This document shows positions 22,603 through 34,908 of a stretch of DNA of 64,000 nt, piece by piece. This DNA comes from Alternaria dauci (lineage: Eukaryota; Ascomycota; Dothideomycetes; Pleosporales; Pleosporaceae): the NCBI RefSeq assembly GCF_042100115.1, contig NC_091274.1:744001-808000 (forward strand), in the 5' to 3' direction. How positions within the stretch are numbered: the stretch's first letter is position 1; every line of letters begins with the position of its first letter. The notes under the pieces were generated by a model. The model was not told the DNA's origin. It did not search any database and saw only the letters and a program-made list of their open reading frames with translations. The position numbers were made by a program, and so were the translations under genes.

Positions 22603-25600
22603 CTAATCCGGCGCAACACCCTTCCTCGCCGCTGTGCTCATCTCACCCCCACTAGTCTCCCTTCTCCTTCTCACAATCTGTAGGCGTGGAAGCGGCGGCG
22701 CATTGCTCGTCGTCGTCGTCGAAGTGTGAGTTGGAGTGGGAGTGGGAGTAGCACTCCCTGGTGCATCGTTTTCGCCACCAACAGTACTTTGGCGTCGTCG
22801 CATGACTGCTTCACCGAGACGACCTGCCCGGGCTTTAGGGAGACGGGAAGACGACTTTGCATTGGCGTTGTTCGCTTCTATGCGTGCAAGGCTTGTTGCT
22901 GCGTCGCGAGATGGTGGACGGGAAGATGTGCGGGGGCCAGTTGGTGTGCTGTTATTTGATTGCAGGGCTGCAAAAGAAGTTGAACTGCGTGCTAGAGCTG
23001 GTGGTTTGGACCGGCCAGATGAAGGGGGGACAGCGGAGGGATCTTCGGCAAGATCCCACATTGCTGTTGATGACTGCGACCTCGTGATGCCACCACGTCC
23101 TGTTGGTGTGCTGGCCATGGGTGGAAGCATGAACGTAGACTTGAGGGAGTTGGGCGTGGGCGGTGTCAGCCCCATGCCACTGCCTACTAATGTAGAGCCA
23201 GAGCTGGAGCCGGAACCATCTCGACGACCGGCAGACGAAGCTGGGCGGCGCAGGTTCATGCCAATAGCTGAAGCGCGACTAAGGCTTCGCTTGCCGTTCG
23301 ACCCTTTGTTGATACCTGACTGCTCGACTTCGTCGCATGCGCGGATGAGCTCTTCGGCCATCTGCCGTACCAATACAGCAGAATCGTGTTCCATCAGCCA
23401 ACTGATGCGATCATAGCAGCCAAAAGCGCGTACGAGCCAGCAGCCTTCATCCTTCGCATCACAAATCGTCCGTAGGATACGGAGAAAGTTGAGACGCGTC
23501 ACAGCGTCTTTGTGTCCCAGCTTCTGTTCTGTGCGACTGAAGATCTCAGGTACGGCGAGAGACGCAGCAATCGGTGGAGACAGACGAACAAGCTTTTGCA
23601 ATGGCTCGAGCATGTTCTCAAAGGTGGAGTGTGGCAGGTCGGCGGAAGTGTACGCAGAGATGATGGCGACTGTAAAGCTAGATTGCGAAGAGAGAAGGTA
23701 TTGTTCGACGCGCGCGGTCTCTTCCTGAAGCCTGCTTTGGTTAGCGTGTTGTACCTGGTAGCTAGAAATGGAGGGATACGTACCATACGAATATGGCATC
23801 CAGGGCAGTCACCGCCCAATTGCGGTCACCAAGTAGCGATACGTAGAATGCGAGGCCCTTCGCGTCCCATAGCATCTTCCGTGCGACCTTGCCCGAGTTG
23901 ACCATCTCAAGCAACACCGGCAACGCAAACTCCTTGAGCGGGCCGCCTTCGCGCACGACTTCCTTCAACAAAGGTATGATGTCTGACAGTGCAGCCTCTT
24001 CCTGCCTGCTCTTGTTGTGCCGACACAAATTGTACATGGTATTGAGGATCTGGTTGGAGATCTCGCGATGGAAGGGAGGTAGCCGAGCTGGGTCAGAAGC
24101 GGATCGGTGCTGGCTGCGGCTCATGGCGTCCTTTTGCCGAGTCGACTTGAGTAGTTCAATAAGGATGTCGATCGCATTGGAGTTCTGGAGGGCTTCGTGG
24201 GTCGAGGACAGGGAGCTGAGGTTCTTGATGAACTTGAGCATGGTGATCTGATGTGGTGGTGACATCTTGCGGAGGTCTTTCAATACACCTGTGCACTGTT
24301 AGCTATGTTCGAGACTCCTCCACTACGCCAGCACGTATGACGGAAATGTGAAACTTACGCTTCAAGATCATTCGATCCGCCACGAGATCTTTGACATGAC
24401 TCTCTGCTTGTGAGAAGATGAGGAAGATCTGTACGATCCTGCCCACAATGAGGCGTGCAACCTCGCCATCCTCCTCCACCATACGGTTTAGCACCAGACT
24501 GAGAGGGTATAGTACACTGGATCTCGAAAAGATACGGCAGAAATCATTCTTGGGTGTCGGCCCTTGCAATTCGAAAACGCCAAAGACGCCGTTGACACCG
24601 ATAAGTACCAGATCGCGCTCAGCGTCAATGTCCTCTTCCAGAAACTCGACTAGCACATTGATACCACCGCATCCGATGAACATCTGCAGAGTCAGGGTGC
24701 TCGTTTGGTACATCTGTCGTACAAAAGCTGCAGCCTCTTTTCGGATGTCGCTAGGAAACTTCTTGGAAGCAAAGTAGCAGATGGTCGGAATGCCGCCCAG
24801 GAACGACAAGCTCTCCTGTGATTCGGAGTCTTCCAAGATGATCAAGTTGATAATCTTGAGAAGAGGCAATACCACTTCGTTGTGCGGCCGGGTTCCGAGG
24901 ATCTCCAAGATGGGCAACATGCCATGGCTTCGCAGTATGATGGATCGTTTGTCTGGCGACTCATGTAACACCTGTAACAGTTGATCTGCAATGTCGAGCA
25001 ATTCATCGTCGGGCTGACTAGTCTTCAAACAGCCAACTAGACTTTCCGTCATCTTCGTTAGCCGATCGTCCCGGTCTCGAGCAACATTGTTCTCCAGATT
25101 GATGTTGTCAAGACCCTCGTCAAGGTTCGCAAACGGATCAAGGTCATCTTCGTCAGCGATGATGAAAGAGTTTGCCATCTTGGATGTAATCATGGCAAGA
25201 CTGCTGTGCTCACTGCCACTGTCACTCTCGGCTCGACTAGGGTTAGCAAGTTGGCCCTTGATATCACCAAAGACATCCGAGAAATCGTCACTTTCGTTCT
25301 CGGCGTACTTTTGAATCTCAATCTGCGACTGCGTTCGTTGCAGCTTTCCCCGTGTCGACGTTGAGCTGGATGATCTTTGATGAATGTTGCCGTTTGACTT
25401 GACGTCACGAGTTGGCTTGGGTCCTGCTTTCAAGTCGCTGGGATGGAACAAGCGTGGAGAGAAAGTGTCAGAGGGCGGGCTAGAATTGGTGACCACTACT
25501 TGCCTTGATGCCATGGCTGGTGGGTGTGCGTATTGCATAGACGCGAGTTTACGTTCAAAGGCACCCTCGTCAGCTGGCAGGAGATCTGAGTAGTCCTCGA

Positions 25601-27388
25601 CGGTGTCCTCACGAAAGAGCTGACTGGGCCGCGCTGGTGCTTTAGGCTTTGGCTTTGGAGACGGCGCAGCCTTTGGTGTCCCTCGCAGGAATGCCGTCCT
25701 TGGCTGTTCATATCTATCCTCATACTCTGATGTAGAAGCGTTGGAATTCGATCTTGAAGACGCATTTGACGAGGAAGCAGACGTCTTAGGTCTACCATTG
25801 GCGCCTCTCGACCTCTCGGCCGCTCTGTGACCTGACGCTTTGGGAAAGCTCTGGAACTGCGCCATGTTCATTGGGCTCTTCACCGTAGCCTCTCCATCCC
25901 CAAACTCGGGCATCTCGGTGACCGACTCAAAGCTGGCGAACGCCTTGAGCCTGTCGCTCGAAAAGAGCCCACCAAAGTTGTCCTGTGGCTTGAGGTGTGG
26001 CATCTGCAGGGCGCGGGGCGATATGCTTTCGGCAAAGTCATTATCCCAGTTATCGTCATGCTCTAGTTCCGGCGAGCGGAACGACTCTGCGGTGGGTCTG
26101 TGCTTCGGGATGTTGAGATTAACGTTGGCCGGGATTCTGCGAGATGAAGCACCAACACCGTTGGCGGCAGCGGGGGACGCCTTCTGTAGCCCCGACGAAA
26201 GACGCGAAGTCCGGCGAAGGGAGCTCGGCGACTTTAAGGCTTCGTTCCATTCCTGCACGGACTTGACTGCTTCCTGATATTCGGTAGGTTTTGTGGGTAC
26301 TGCAGGGACAGTCCGCTTGGCGCTGAGAATCCATGGGTGCTTGAGGAGGCGCTTTGCGGAGATGCGGAGCGTGGGATTCTTTTGGAAACACTCCATGAGA
26401 AACTCGCGCAGCAGCTGCCAGGGTCAGTATCTGGGGTAATAGGGTCTGGCGTTTACACATACCGGAGAGGCACTGCCGGGGATGGGTGGATGCTCATCGT
26501 TGACGATTCTGAACAGGGCCTGCATGGGCTGCAGCTTGTGGTAGGGCGGCTTTCCCTCAATCAGCTCGATGACTGTGCATCCCAAGCTCCATATATCTGA
26601 CGAGGTAGTCGCGCCCGAGAGTTCAATGACCTCTGGAGCCATCCAGTAGGGTGTGCCCACGACACTCGACTGGTCCAGGCCCGACTGCTTGGTGGCTACA
26701 CCGAAATCGGCGAGCTTGACCAGCCCCTCCTTGGTGGTAAGGATGTTGGCACCCTTGATATCCCTGTGTATAACACCTTGTTCGTGGAGGTAGAGCAGCC
26801 CATGGAGGACCTGGGACATGTACAGCGCGACGAGGTTTTCGGGGAATTTTCCAAAGTTCTTGCAGATGCTGTGGAGCGAGCCGTTTTCGCAGTACCTGGC
26901 CGGACATTAGCTCGTGCTCGTGTGCGCAATGGCTGCACAACCGCGACTCACTCGAGGATGATGTAGAGGCTCTCGGAGCTCCTCACGAAGCCGTGGTACT
27001 TGACAATGTTGGGGTGGTTGAGGTTCTTGAGCAGGTCAATCTCCATCTCCATGTTCTTGAGGTCGGCGGCGCCCAGGTTCTCGAGGCGGACCTGCTTGAT
27101 GGCGACCGTCTCGCCCGTGCCCCAGTTGAGCGCCCTGTAGACGCTGCCAAATGCGCCTTTGCCCAGGCAGTCGCCCAGCTGGAAGTCCTTGAGGCCCGCG
27201 ACATCCTGGGCTGCCTTTTGCGCCGTGCCCTCTCTGCTCGGCCGCTGTTCGCGCTCGCGGGGCTGGCCGTTGTGGTTCGACGACGACGACGACTTCTTCG
27301 AGTGGCCGGGCGTGCTGGAGGCGTTGGAGGCCTGCGACGAGCGCGAGTTCGAGGGCGCATGCGATGGCCGGGACGGGTGTACGACCAT
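22603..27388 (-). CDS. sepH: SepH/Cdc7-like septation MAPKKK-type protein kinase
   Basis: Five exons: 27388-26952, 26895-26463, 26414-24359, 24288-23784 and 23731-22603, joined to 1520 codons (1519 aa). The Ser/Thr kinase domain is at about residues 69-325, with the glycine loop GKGAFGSV (76-83), K98 in VAIK, HRD (189-191), DFG (209-211) and APE (232-234). A low-complexity Ser/Pro-rich middle follows. It is succeeded by a helical repeat region resembling ARM/HEAT repeats and a basic, Ser-rich tail. This architecture matches Aspergillus nidulans SepH and fission-yeast Cdc7, the kinase of the septation initiation network acting at the spindle pole body ahead of Sid1 and Sid2. I start at the ATG of MVVHPSRP; an in-frame ATG at 27487 adds 33 residues of unlikely composition. 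Length is somewhat above the 1346 aa of A. nidulans SepH, mostly in low-complexity parts. Confidence 0.92.
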
Positions 27389-28448
27389 GTCGGCTGTTTC
27401 TCGTCTGGCGCCCGGGAGCCAGCTGCTATCACGTCCTACGGCTGTGCTCGCGTCGGCGCCTGGACGTCTCGGCCTGTGTCGTCGCAAGGCGGTCGTGGGT
27501 GGTCAAAGGTGGGCGGTGGGCGGCGGTGAAGGACTTGGTGCTGTGTGCATGTCCCCAACAACAACAACTACTACTACAAGCACCCAGATATCCAGAAATC
27601 CAGCAGCGACGGCAATGTCGACGGCGGGCCAGGTCGCAATTGTTGTTGTGCTTGCCCATGCGCGGCTCGGATTATGCGTTGGAGGGGCCCGTTACCAGCG
27701 CAAAGCAATTATCAGTCGGGGATCCTGGCCGCGAAACACGCTCTAAGCCCGCCCGGCGAATCTCAGAGCAGAGTCGCTGTCGCCTGCCAGCGGCTGCCGT
27801 CAAGTCAAGACTCGTCGCCCAACGCTGCCGGGTCGATTGGGGCATGCGGGGAGTGGCTACGCACCGCTGTTGTCGAGATGAGCGAGTGTCTCGTCGCCGT
27901 GTACTCGACCGGTCCAACGCAGTAGCGGCCGCCGCCCTTGGCCGCTCGCTTCATGCGCCCTGCCTCAGTCCGTCCACTCACCATCCCGCACCCGACGAGC
28001 ACAATTCCCGGTTCCAGAGTATGGGCATGTACATGCAGCAGCCCACAACGTGCACGCGTCGTCGAGCGTTTGTTTTTCCCCAACGGCAAGCCTCGTCACA
28101 GAGCCGCACCAAGTGTCAAAGACTTGCGCGTCTTCACGTGCACTAGCCCCTTGCATGGCCCGCAGACCAACCGTCTCCTCTCCCGTCTACACACGGGTCC
28201 GTCGTCAGCATCAGAGCCGCCATGCGTCACAGCTAGCTATCGCACCACTATCGCAATCAAGAACCATGCCTATCGCGGGGAAGGTGGGGAAACGGCTCCC
28301 GTCAGCTTGTGGAAACTCTACCGGAAAGGAAATGCCGGTGCGCGAGTCAAGACGAGACATTCGGTACAGTGGTATCATTGTTCCCGTCATCAAGCTACTC
28401 CCATCCACCCACCCATCCATCCTACAGCTCATACCCACCATTCTCCTC
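27389..28448. other. Intergenic, GC-rich leader of the kinase gene
   Basis: Contains long open frames on both strands that arise from high GC content and lack motifs. It probably holds the kinase 5' leader and promoter, plus the 3' end of the short-chain dehydrogenase. Confidence 0.5.
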
Positions 28449-29498
28449 CTAAGAGCTCACAACATTGAGCACACCACCGTCAACGGCCAGAATCTGGCCG
28501 TTGACGTACGAGTTTACCGTGAGGAAGATGACGGCCTGTGCCATCTCCGCATCGCTTCCCGCCCGCCCATGGGGGACGTGGCCCTTCTCCTGGATCTTCT
28601 CGTCCGGCAGGTCGCTCTTCTGGTGCTCGTCACTCTCCTTTGCCGTCATCTCCGACGGGAAGTAGCCAGGCGCAATGCTGTTCACCCGGATACGGAGCTG
28701 CTGGAACTCGGCCGACATGAGCTTGCTCAGGTGAACGGTACCGCCCTACAAAACACCACGCGTCAGCATCTTCTGCACCTCATCCATTCTGGTACAACTA
28801 ACCTTGGCAGCATTGTAGCTGAAGTGGCCCTGTGCGTCCTTCATGATGCCTGACATGGAAGAAATGACAATGACAGAGGCCGAGAGGTGGCCGTGGCTCT
28901 CGGTTCCAGCTTGCAGGAGCGGCAAAAGGACGACAGTGGTAAAGTAGACGGCAGTGACATCCGTGTTGTAAGTCTCAGCCCAGCCCTCGAATGTCTCGTT
29001 GTCGAACAGCTTCTTTTTCATGTCGGTAGCATTGTCGGCGTCTGGGATACCCTTCTCGCCTGAGATACCGGCTGCTGCAACAAGCAAGTTGATGTACTTC
29101 TCCTTGGACGCCAACTCCTGATACATGCGCTCCAAGTCGTCTTTCTTGGTTACGTCACAGGGTGAAAGCGGTATGATCTGGCCGCCCTGGTCTGGGCTGT
29201 GTGACTTTGCTGCGGTCTCGAGAGCTAGAAGCAGTCAGCATTACCATTGCTTGGAGTGAAAGGGTCAAGAAGCGTGCTTACCCTCTTGGCGTCGGCCAGT
29301 GATGTATACCTGCTAGATGTTAGAGGCGTCTAGTCACAAGAACAAGAACAAGAAACACACTTTTGCGCCGTTTGCAGCGAGTGCCTGAGCGGCCATAAGG
29401 CCGATGCCAGAGCCGCCGCCAGTCACTACGCACACATAGTCCTTGACCGAGAAGAGCTTCTCAACATGAAGATCTGAAGTGCTTGCTTTGGCAGGCAT
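28449..29498 (-). CDS. Short-chain dehydrogenase/reductase
   Basis: Four exons: 29498-29361, 29309-29282, 29224-28803 and 28745-28449, joined to 295 codons (294 aa). Exon 2 is only 28 nt. The nucleotide loop GGGSGIG (residues 27-33) and VAAAGISG (the NAG-type motif) are present. The catalytic Ser lies in VISSMSG, and Tyr/Lys in SYNAAK, where the exon 3 boundary falls directly after the lysine. The C-terminus has NSIAPGYFPSEM and ILAVDGG, typical of classical SDRs such as RhlG-like 3-oxoacyl reductases. Cytosolic by lack of signals; the substrate is unknown. Confidence 0.9.
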
Positions 29499-30059
29499 TG
29501 TGATTCGAAGCTAATTGTTTGGTATGAGTAGAGGAGAGAGTTTGATGTTATTCGAAGGCGCGGATTGTTTCGGTGATTGAGTCTGGCAAGAAGAATCAGA
29601 TATCTGTAAAAAAAACGCGTAACAGTTCTGATGGTATACTTTAGCCTATGACGTACAGCCATAAACAGCCCACCTGTCCCAATCGGGCTTAGACTGCTCG
29701 CGCTCATGCATGCCCGCGGAACACAAGTTCTCCTGCCCCATATGGGCTCGTGCGTGCTTGCAAAGCGCTTACCCTTCAGCCTCAGCGTCAATCTTAGGAT
29801 ACCCGCGCCTTCGATTTGAAGACTGTACCGCTGGTAGTGTGATCGCATTCTCCAGTGCATTGCATCCTCTTGCTGCGTCAGATTTTTTTTCTTGTCCGCA
29901 TGTCATGTTACCGAGTGTTGACTAGCACTGCCACAATCAGGCACCTCCTATCCGTGCCAGAACCTCCAAGGGCTCGAGACCATTGTTGTAGTCATACTCC
30001 GATCACATCTCGACGCATGCGTCTGCCATCTTTTGAATTTGTTACGTTTACGACTTAAA
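29499..30059. other. Divergent promoter region
   Basis: Shared between the minus-strand dehydrogenase and the plus-strand BCS1-like gene; no other gene seen. Confidence 0.5.
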
Positions 30060-31805
30060 ATGCATCCACAGCCTGAAATGGCGGCCTCCATGTGGAAACC
30101 ATCAACCGACCTCATGCTTTCACCAGGCAAGGCTAGTCAGCTCTGGCCCGAACCCCTCGATACCCCCGGCATTATACCGAGTCACCTCAAACGTTCTGCG
30201 ACGGGTCAGTTCCCTATTCTAGAAGTCATTCAGCGTGTACTTTATCGACTCAAGCCAAGCGGCGTTGGCGATCTCGAAAAGATACTTGCTCTCATCGGCC
30301 TCTACCAAGCTGCTCAACCCGTATACAAACATCTAAAGGGCCTCCTCATATGGGCCTTTACTGTTCAAGTCACGATTCCCGAGACTGATGCAGTAGCTAG
30401 AGAAGTCCTGGCCTGGATGGGCGCCGAGGTGATATTGAACAGCCATACAAGAAGCGCTATGCTGGTCACAGGAGGCATGCAAGACCCGAACGATGAGTTC
30501 CATCGTCGTATGATGGTTGCTCGCAATCCTGGAGCTGCAGCAAACGCATCAGACGAAGAAGTCCTATACCTTCCGCCGATCGGTACACGACTCTTTTGGG
30601 TCGGCTTCCGGCCGTATATTTTTTCTCGTCGTGGTGGACTCGGACACCGAAACGGCAGTGTTGTGACTGGAAACATACTCGACAGCAACGGTCAGCTGCA
30701 GAATTCGCTCACCATCATGACCCTTGGATGGAGTCTCAAGCCGCTTCGGGATTTTACCAGGCTTTGCCACGACTTCAGAATCAAGAATCTTACGGGTACC
30801 ACAACAGTGTATTTTGCGGGTGATCGCACGTCAGATCCCTATGGCAACGGCTGGCAGTCAGTCTCCAAGGCCATTCGAAGGCTCGACACCATTGACATGG
30901 ATGAAACAATCAAATCGGATTTGGTAAGAGACGCAGAATACTACTACAGCGATGAGTCGCGCTCGTTCTTCGCCGACTGCGGCATTCCATACCGGCGAGG
31001 TTACCTCTTTCATGGCCCACCAGGCACCGGCAAGAGCTCCTTCAGTGCTGCATTGGCAGGCCATCTCAGCTGTGACATCTATCACATCAACTTGTCAACT
31101 GGTAGCATCAGCGATGGAACACTTCATCGTCTGTTCTTGGGTCTCCCACGCAAGTGTGTAGTTGTGTTGGAAGACATCGACTCTGCTGGTATCGGTCGCG
31201 AACAAGGACCTTCAGACGATCAAACGGAAGCACTCCAGCAAGCGCAGTCAGCTATCGACGCTGCTCATAGTCTTACAAATGGCACGGGGCCCCCACCACC
31301 AGCTTCGAAACGTCATCGCACTGTCCGTCGAAGCAACACAGTTACACTGAGCGGTTTGCTGAATGCCATTGATGGCAATGCCTCTCAAGAGGGTAGACTT
31401 TTGATAATGACCTCCAACGCCCCTGATACTCTGGATGCGGCTTTGACACGTCCTGGTCGTATCGACAAGAAAGTCTACTTTGGAAACATGGACGCCAGTA
31501 CTGGCAAGAGCATATTCAAACGTTTGATTGGACGATCTGCTCTCGCGCATCATTCGGCTTTTACCGTAGAGCAGATTGAGCAGTGGGCAACAGAGTTTTC
31601 CGAGAGGATGCCGCACGACACCTTCTCTCCAGCGCAGGTACAGAACTACCTTCAAGGCTGTCGAGGCGACCCTGTCAAAGCCTTGGATGGTATGGACGCC
31701 TGGATTGCGGAAAGCAAACGTGATGCCCAAGAATTGGGTGATACCGGTAGAACCAATCGGGGCGACGTAAACTCTACCGCTCTTGGCGAGGATTGGATCG
31801 AGTAG
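30060..31805 (+). CDS. BCS1-like AAA ATPase
   Basis: A single exon of 581 aa. The N-terminal half matches the BCS1 N-terminal domain, with a hydrophobic segment near residues 90-105 that could be the membrane helix. The AAA core has Walker A GPPGTGKS (319-326), Walker B VVVLEDID (367-374), sensor-1-like IMTSNAP and the arginine-finger region LTRPGRIDKKV. Between Walker B and sensor 1 sits a low-complexity insertion of about 55 residues rich in Gln, Pro and Arg. Fungi carry several BCS1 paralogs besides the mitochondrial complex III assembly factor. The insertion and divergent N-terminus suggest a paralog, so the role in Rieske protein translocation is not assumed. The start is the first ATG of the frame. 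Confidence 0.87.
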   Translation: MHPQPEMAASMWKPSTDLMLSPGKASQLWPEPLDTPGIIPSHLKRSATGQFPILEVIQRVLYRLKPSGVGDLEKILALIGLYQAAQPVYKHLKGLLIWAFTVQVTIPETDAVAREVLAWMGAEVILNSHTRSAMLVTGGMQDPNDEFHRRMMVARNPGAAANASDEEVLYLPPIGTRLFWVGFRPYIFSRRGGLGHRNGSVVTGNILDSNGQLQNSLTIMTLGWSLKPLRDFTRLCHDFRIKNLTGTTTVYFAGDRTSDPYGNGWQSVSKAIRRLDTIDMDETIKSDLVRDAEYYYSDESRSFFADCGIPYRRGYLFHGPPGTGKSSFSAALAGHLSCDIYHINLSTGSISDGTLHRLFLGLPRKCVVVLEDIDSAGIGREQGPSDDQTEALQQAQSAIDAAHSLTNGTGPPPPASKRHRTVRRSNTVTLSGLLNAIDGNASQEGRLLIMTSNAPDTLDAALTRPGRIDKKVYFGNMDASTGKSIFKRLIGRSALAHHSAFTVEQIEQWATEFSERMPHDTFSPAQVQNYLQGCRGDPVKALDGMDAWIAESKRDAQELGDTGRTNRGDVNSTALGEDWIE

Positions 31806-32233
31806 GACAATCCATCCCTTTATAGGAGTATAGGTCGATTGCGTTGAAGAGATCTAGTTGGCGTTTCCAAAGGATTGACCTCCTTTCAGGACTTCTACTA
31901 CACAAAGTCTTCCCAAGAGGCGTGTAGTTTCGTTAAAGTAGCATTGCAAGAGATGGGTTGCATAGAGTCTGGGCTGGAACATGGACTATGCTGCTACCAT
32001 TTAACATTGGCTATCTAATCTTCTCATCGTTACATACGGCAAAACTCACCTATGCCGTAGTGAATGCATGAACGTATGCCTAGCCAGTAACATGTGAAGC
32101 AAGGTACCGTGAAATCTTCATCTAATGCCTTCTGCGCTTGATCCACTCTGGCTCTCAGCCATCTCCTATCTATAAATTGCCTTCCAATCTCCCGAAAACT
32201 CCCACCTGACTAATACAACCTACACCAACCATC
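31806..32233. other. Intergenic with J-domain gene promoter
   Basis: No gene. It contains the TATA-like element annotated at 32171-32176. Confidence 0.5.
32171..32176 (+). promoter_or_regulatory. TATA box of the J-domain gene
   Basis: TATAAA lies 58 bp upstream of the ATG at 32234, within a pyrimidine-rich stretch typical of fungal transcription starts. Confidence 0.5.
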
Positions 32234-33262
32234 ATGCCTATCGAAACCCACTACTCGATACTCGGTATCAGCCGTGCAGCATCTACCGATGAGATAGAAG
32301 CCGCGTATCGCGCCATCCTACTGGCAAACCACCCAGACAAGATCAAGCACTTGGCTCCCTTCCCACGTACATTGGCCGAAGCCCGTGTTCGAGCAGCTAA
32401 GATTGCTTACGAAGTTCTCATTGACGAAGAAAAGGCAAAGAAGTATGATGAGGAGATGGGAATCTGGGGTGCCTTTGGTAATGCTCAAACTTGGAGACGG
32501 CCATGGGAGCCTCCTGTCGCGCCTGTTGATGCTGGAGAAGATGAACCTGTGGATGTAGAAGAAGACACTAGCTCTCGTGATGGAGGATCTATCTCTTTTC
32601 CCACTTCGCCTGCCAATGAGATGCCGGATGGCGTGCTGAAAGCAGAGTACCGCTACGGTCTGACACGCACGGCCACGGATATAGATGTCAAGATCAAGGG
32701 CTGGAAGCTTTACCTTCTTCTCTCTACAAAGTTTCACTTTCTCAACGCAGTCACTGTAATTCCTACCGGTAGTGACACGCGAACCATTGCTTTCCAGCTC
32801 CAGATCCAACGCAACAAAACCTATCGTTCAACTGATGAGAAGGTCGTAGAACTCATCGTCAGTGTGGGGTACATTCCCAATGGAGGGAGAGCTGTCGGTA
32901 ATATCCAGACTGTCTTGAAGGAAGTAGCGAAACACTCGTTGACCCTGACTCTCCACATGACTTCCGTTCCGTCTGGAAAAAGCCCTGATACCATGCCGCC
33001 TTGGAAGTTTGGCTTCGACTTCGATATGAATGGTCATCCTGCGGCTTGGGGTCGTCAACGTGGTACGTGCATGATCTTTACGCTGGATAGGCAGGGTGTG
33101 GAGGAGGAACCAGAGGATGTGCTGGAGAAGCTGGAGGGGTTGAGGGTGAATAGGTTTTGTGGCTTGGGTGACGAGAAGCTCATGGATGTAAGGTATAAGA
33201 CGGCTAGAATGTGGAGGATGGTTGCTGTGGGGTACAGGAAGAACGATTTTTTAGAGGGGTAA
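32234..33262 (+). CDS. J-domain (DnaJ-like) protein
   Basis: An intronless frame of 342 aa. An N-terminal J domain covers residues 5-75, with HPD at 33-35 in ANHPDK, the site that stimulates Hsp70 ATPase. It is followed by an acidic linker and a C-terminal region of about 200 residues with no recognised fold. No zinc-finger or Gly/Phe region is present, so it is a class C J protein. No signal peptide or membrane helix, so likely cytosolic or nuclear. The client specificity must lie in the unknown C-terminal part. Confidence 0.85.
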   Translation: MPIETHYSILGISRAASTDEIEAAYRAILLANHPDKIKHLAPFPRTLAEARVRAAKIAYEVLIDEEKAKKYDEEMGIWGAFGNAQTWRRPWEPPVAPVDAGEDEPVDVEEDTSSRDGGSISFPTSPANEMPDGVLKAEYRYGLTRTATDIDVKIKGWKLYLLLSTKFHFLNAVTVIPTGSDTRTIAFQLQIQRNKTYRSTDEKVVELIVSVGYIPNGGRAVGNIQTVLKEVAKHSLTLTLHMTSVPSGKSPDTMPPWKFGFDFDMNGHPAAWGRQRGTCMIFTLDRQGVEEEPEDVLEKLEGLRVNRFCGLGDEKLMDVRYKTARMWRMVAVGYRKNDFLEG

Positions 33263-34908
33263 TGTATGCCTTCGAAGGAATTTGGACAGGGGAGGGGGTT
33301 ACTAAGAGGTGTGTAGATGGAACAGGACTACTACGGGCGGTGTAGAGCCTATGTACAACCTAGATCTACTTCGAATGGTACCAACTTTTTAATATTTTAT
33401 TGTAGTGACAGTATGTTCTCTGTGCATCAAGGGGGCAACTAATGTCTACAAAGGAAAACTACAGAGCTAAGATGGAAGATTCCACACTCCCTAGGCGGCA
33501 TGATGCATCGCGCCTGCCAGGATCCCCCCGCCCCCTCAACTCGTAGTAGTATCGGCGTAGGCAGATTTATGACGTGACGTAAGCGATAGCGTTTGGCATC
33601 TTCTATTTTTGGCAACTAACTATCTCGAGTGAAGTATGGTGGTAGTCGTAACAATGGTTGGTTTTTCGGTAAAATGGTGCGACAGGATTACAAGTGATTC
33701 CAATACCATCTCTGGAGAATTTGTTGAAAGCAACGCAGAGTGGGAGACGACAATCTTTTTTAGCACTCTCATCCGTGCTACTCGCTCTGCGCCGGCATGT
33801 ATTACCCCACTTGAGCCTCTGCAACAACACAGTACATACACTCAAAGAAGCGAGCTCTTTAGTCAGTGGAATAACGGAAATGTCCTAGCAGGTCAATCCC
33901 ACCATCCACTTCCTACGGTCGCGTCACTTTGTTAGCCTGATTCGTACTGGGCAGGATTTCAATCGTCCGGATGTGTCGCCTAACATAGAAGGTGGACTGA
34001 GGAGCCAAGCTGTTGTTAGCAGTCATCACCTCCATCGACTGCTAATGGAGAACATTAGGAGTTCGTAGGCCATTGGCGTCTTCATTCCTAAATCCACAAA
34101 CAGAGTCCAGCTAAAGTAACAGCACGAGATATGAGCTGCTGCAGGTTTGGCACGAATGAGCGATGGGATCAAAGACTGAAGGATGGGTCGAATGGATGAT
34201 GTTCGTGTCCTGGCACGTCACCCCCCGGCGGCTGGAAGCGCCACGACTCGCAGTCAGGGGCTCCGGCGCTAGGCTTTTTCGGCGCTAATGTTCTTGGCAA
34301 CCCATCTTTCCGCATGAGCGTCATGTGTCTTGCTGCGTGAGTCACCACAAAACCTCGACATTGGCCCCCCGAACCTCAGACACCGGATTCCTAAGTGCAG
34401 TTCGTCGAAATAAACACCACCGCCGGAAATAACCACTGCCATGGAACGATTATCATCGCTGAAGCGAAGCCGCCCTCTTTCGCGTAGAGTGAGTTGGTGG
34501 AGGTAACAAGCAGCAGATCATCTCTGCACGCCTTGAGGGCTCTGAACGTGATTGTCTCGTGATAAGAGTCACAAAGATGCCCCCACTCTACTCTGCTATG
34601 TGGAACGGGAAACAACACCCGTATCTGCGCGCGCACTTCGCCACAGCGTTCATTCTAGTGTCCGTTACCCCGCCACGCTATCAAAGAGCGGTTGGTAGAA
34701 AGGTGTGGTCGTAAGAGGACGATATACGTGAGTGATTTACAGCAGCCTGGTAGGGTGGTTCTTCGGGTGACGTATCAGTGTTGTTGGGAACATGGGTACT
34801 TGACGGTCCCCACCGAGTGGTGGATACTTGACGAACATACTCCCTGTTGGCATCGGCATCTCTCACTGAACACACATAGTTTTTCCATATGCTCTCATTT
34901 CCTTCATC
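33263..34908. other. 1.6-kb intergenic region, no gene seen
   Basis: Short frames only. It is the upstream region of the P450 gene; no core promoter element is obvious. Confidence 0.45.

Noticed and set aside
22736..23416. 226-codon plus-strand open frame
   Set aside because: Lies entirely opposite the last kinase exon; composition is that of an antisense shadow.
27364..28146. 260-codon plus-strand open frame opposite the start of the kinase gene
   Set aside because: It overlaps the well-supported minus-strand kinase exon 1, is Arg/Ser-rich with no motif, and reflects high GC content.
33941..34000. Possible tRNA-like B box near GGATTTCAATCGTCC
   Set aside because: The bases do not fit the B-box consensus and no acceptor or anticodon arm can be folded around it.
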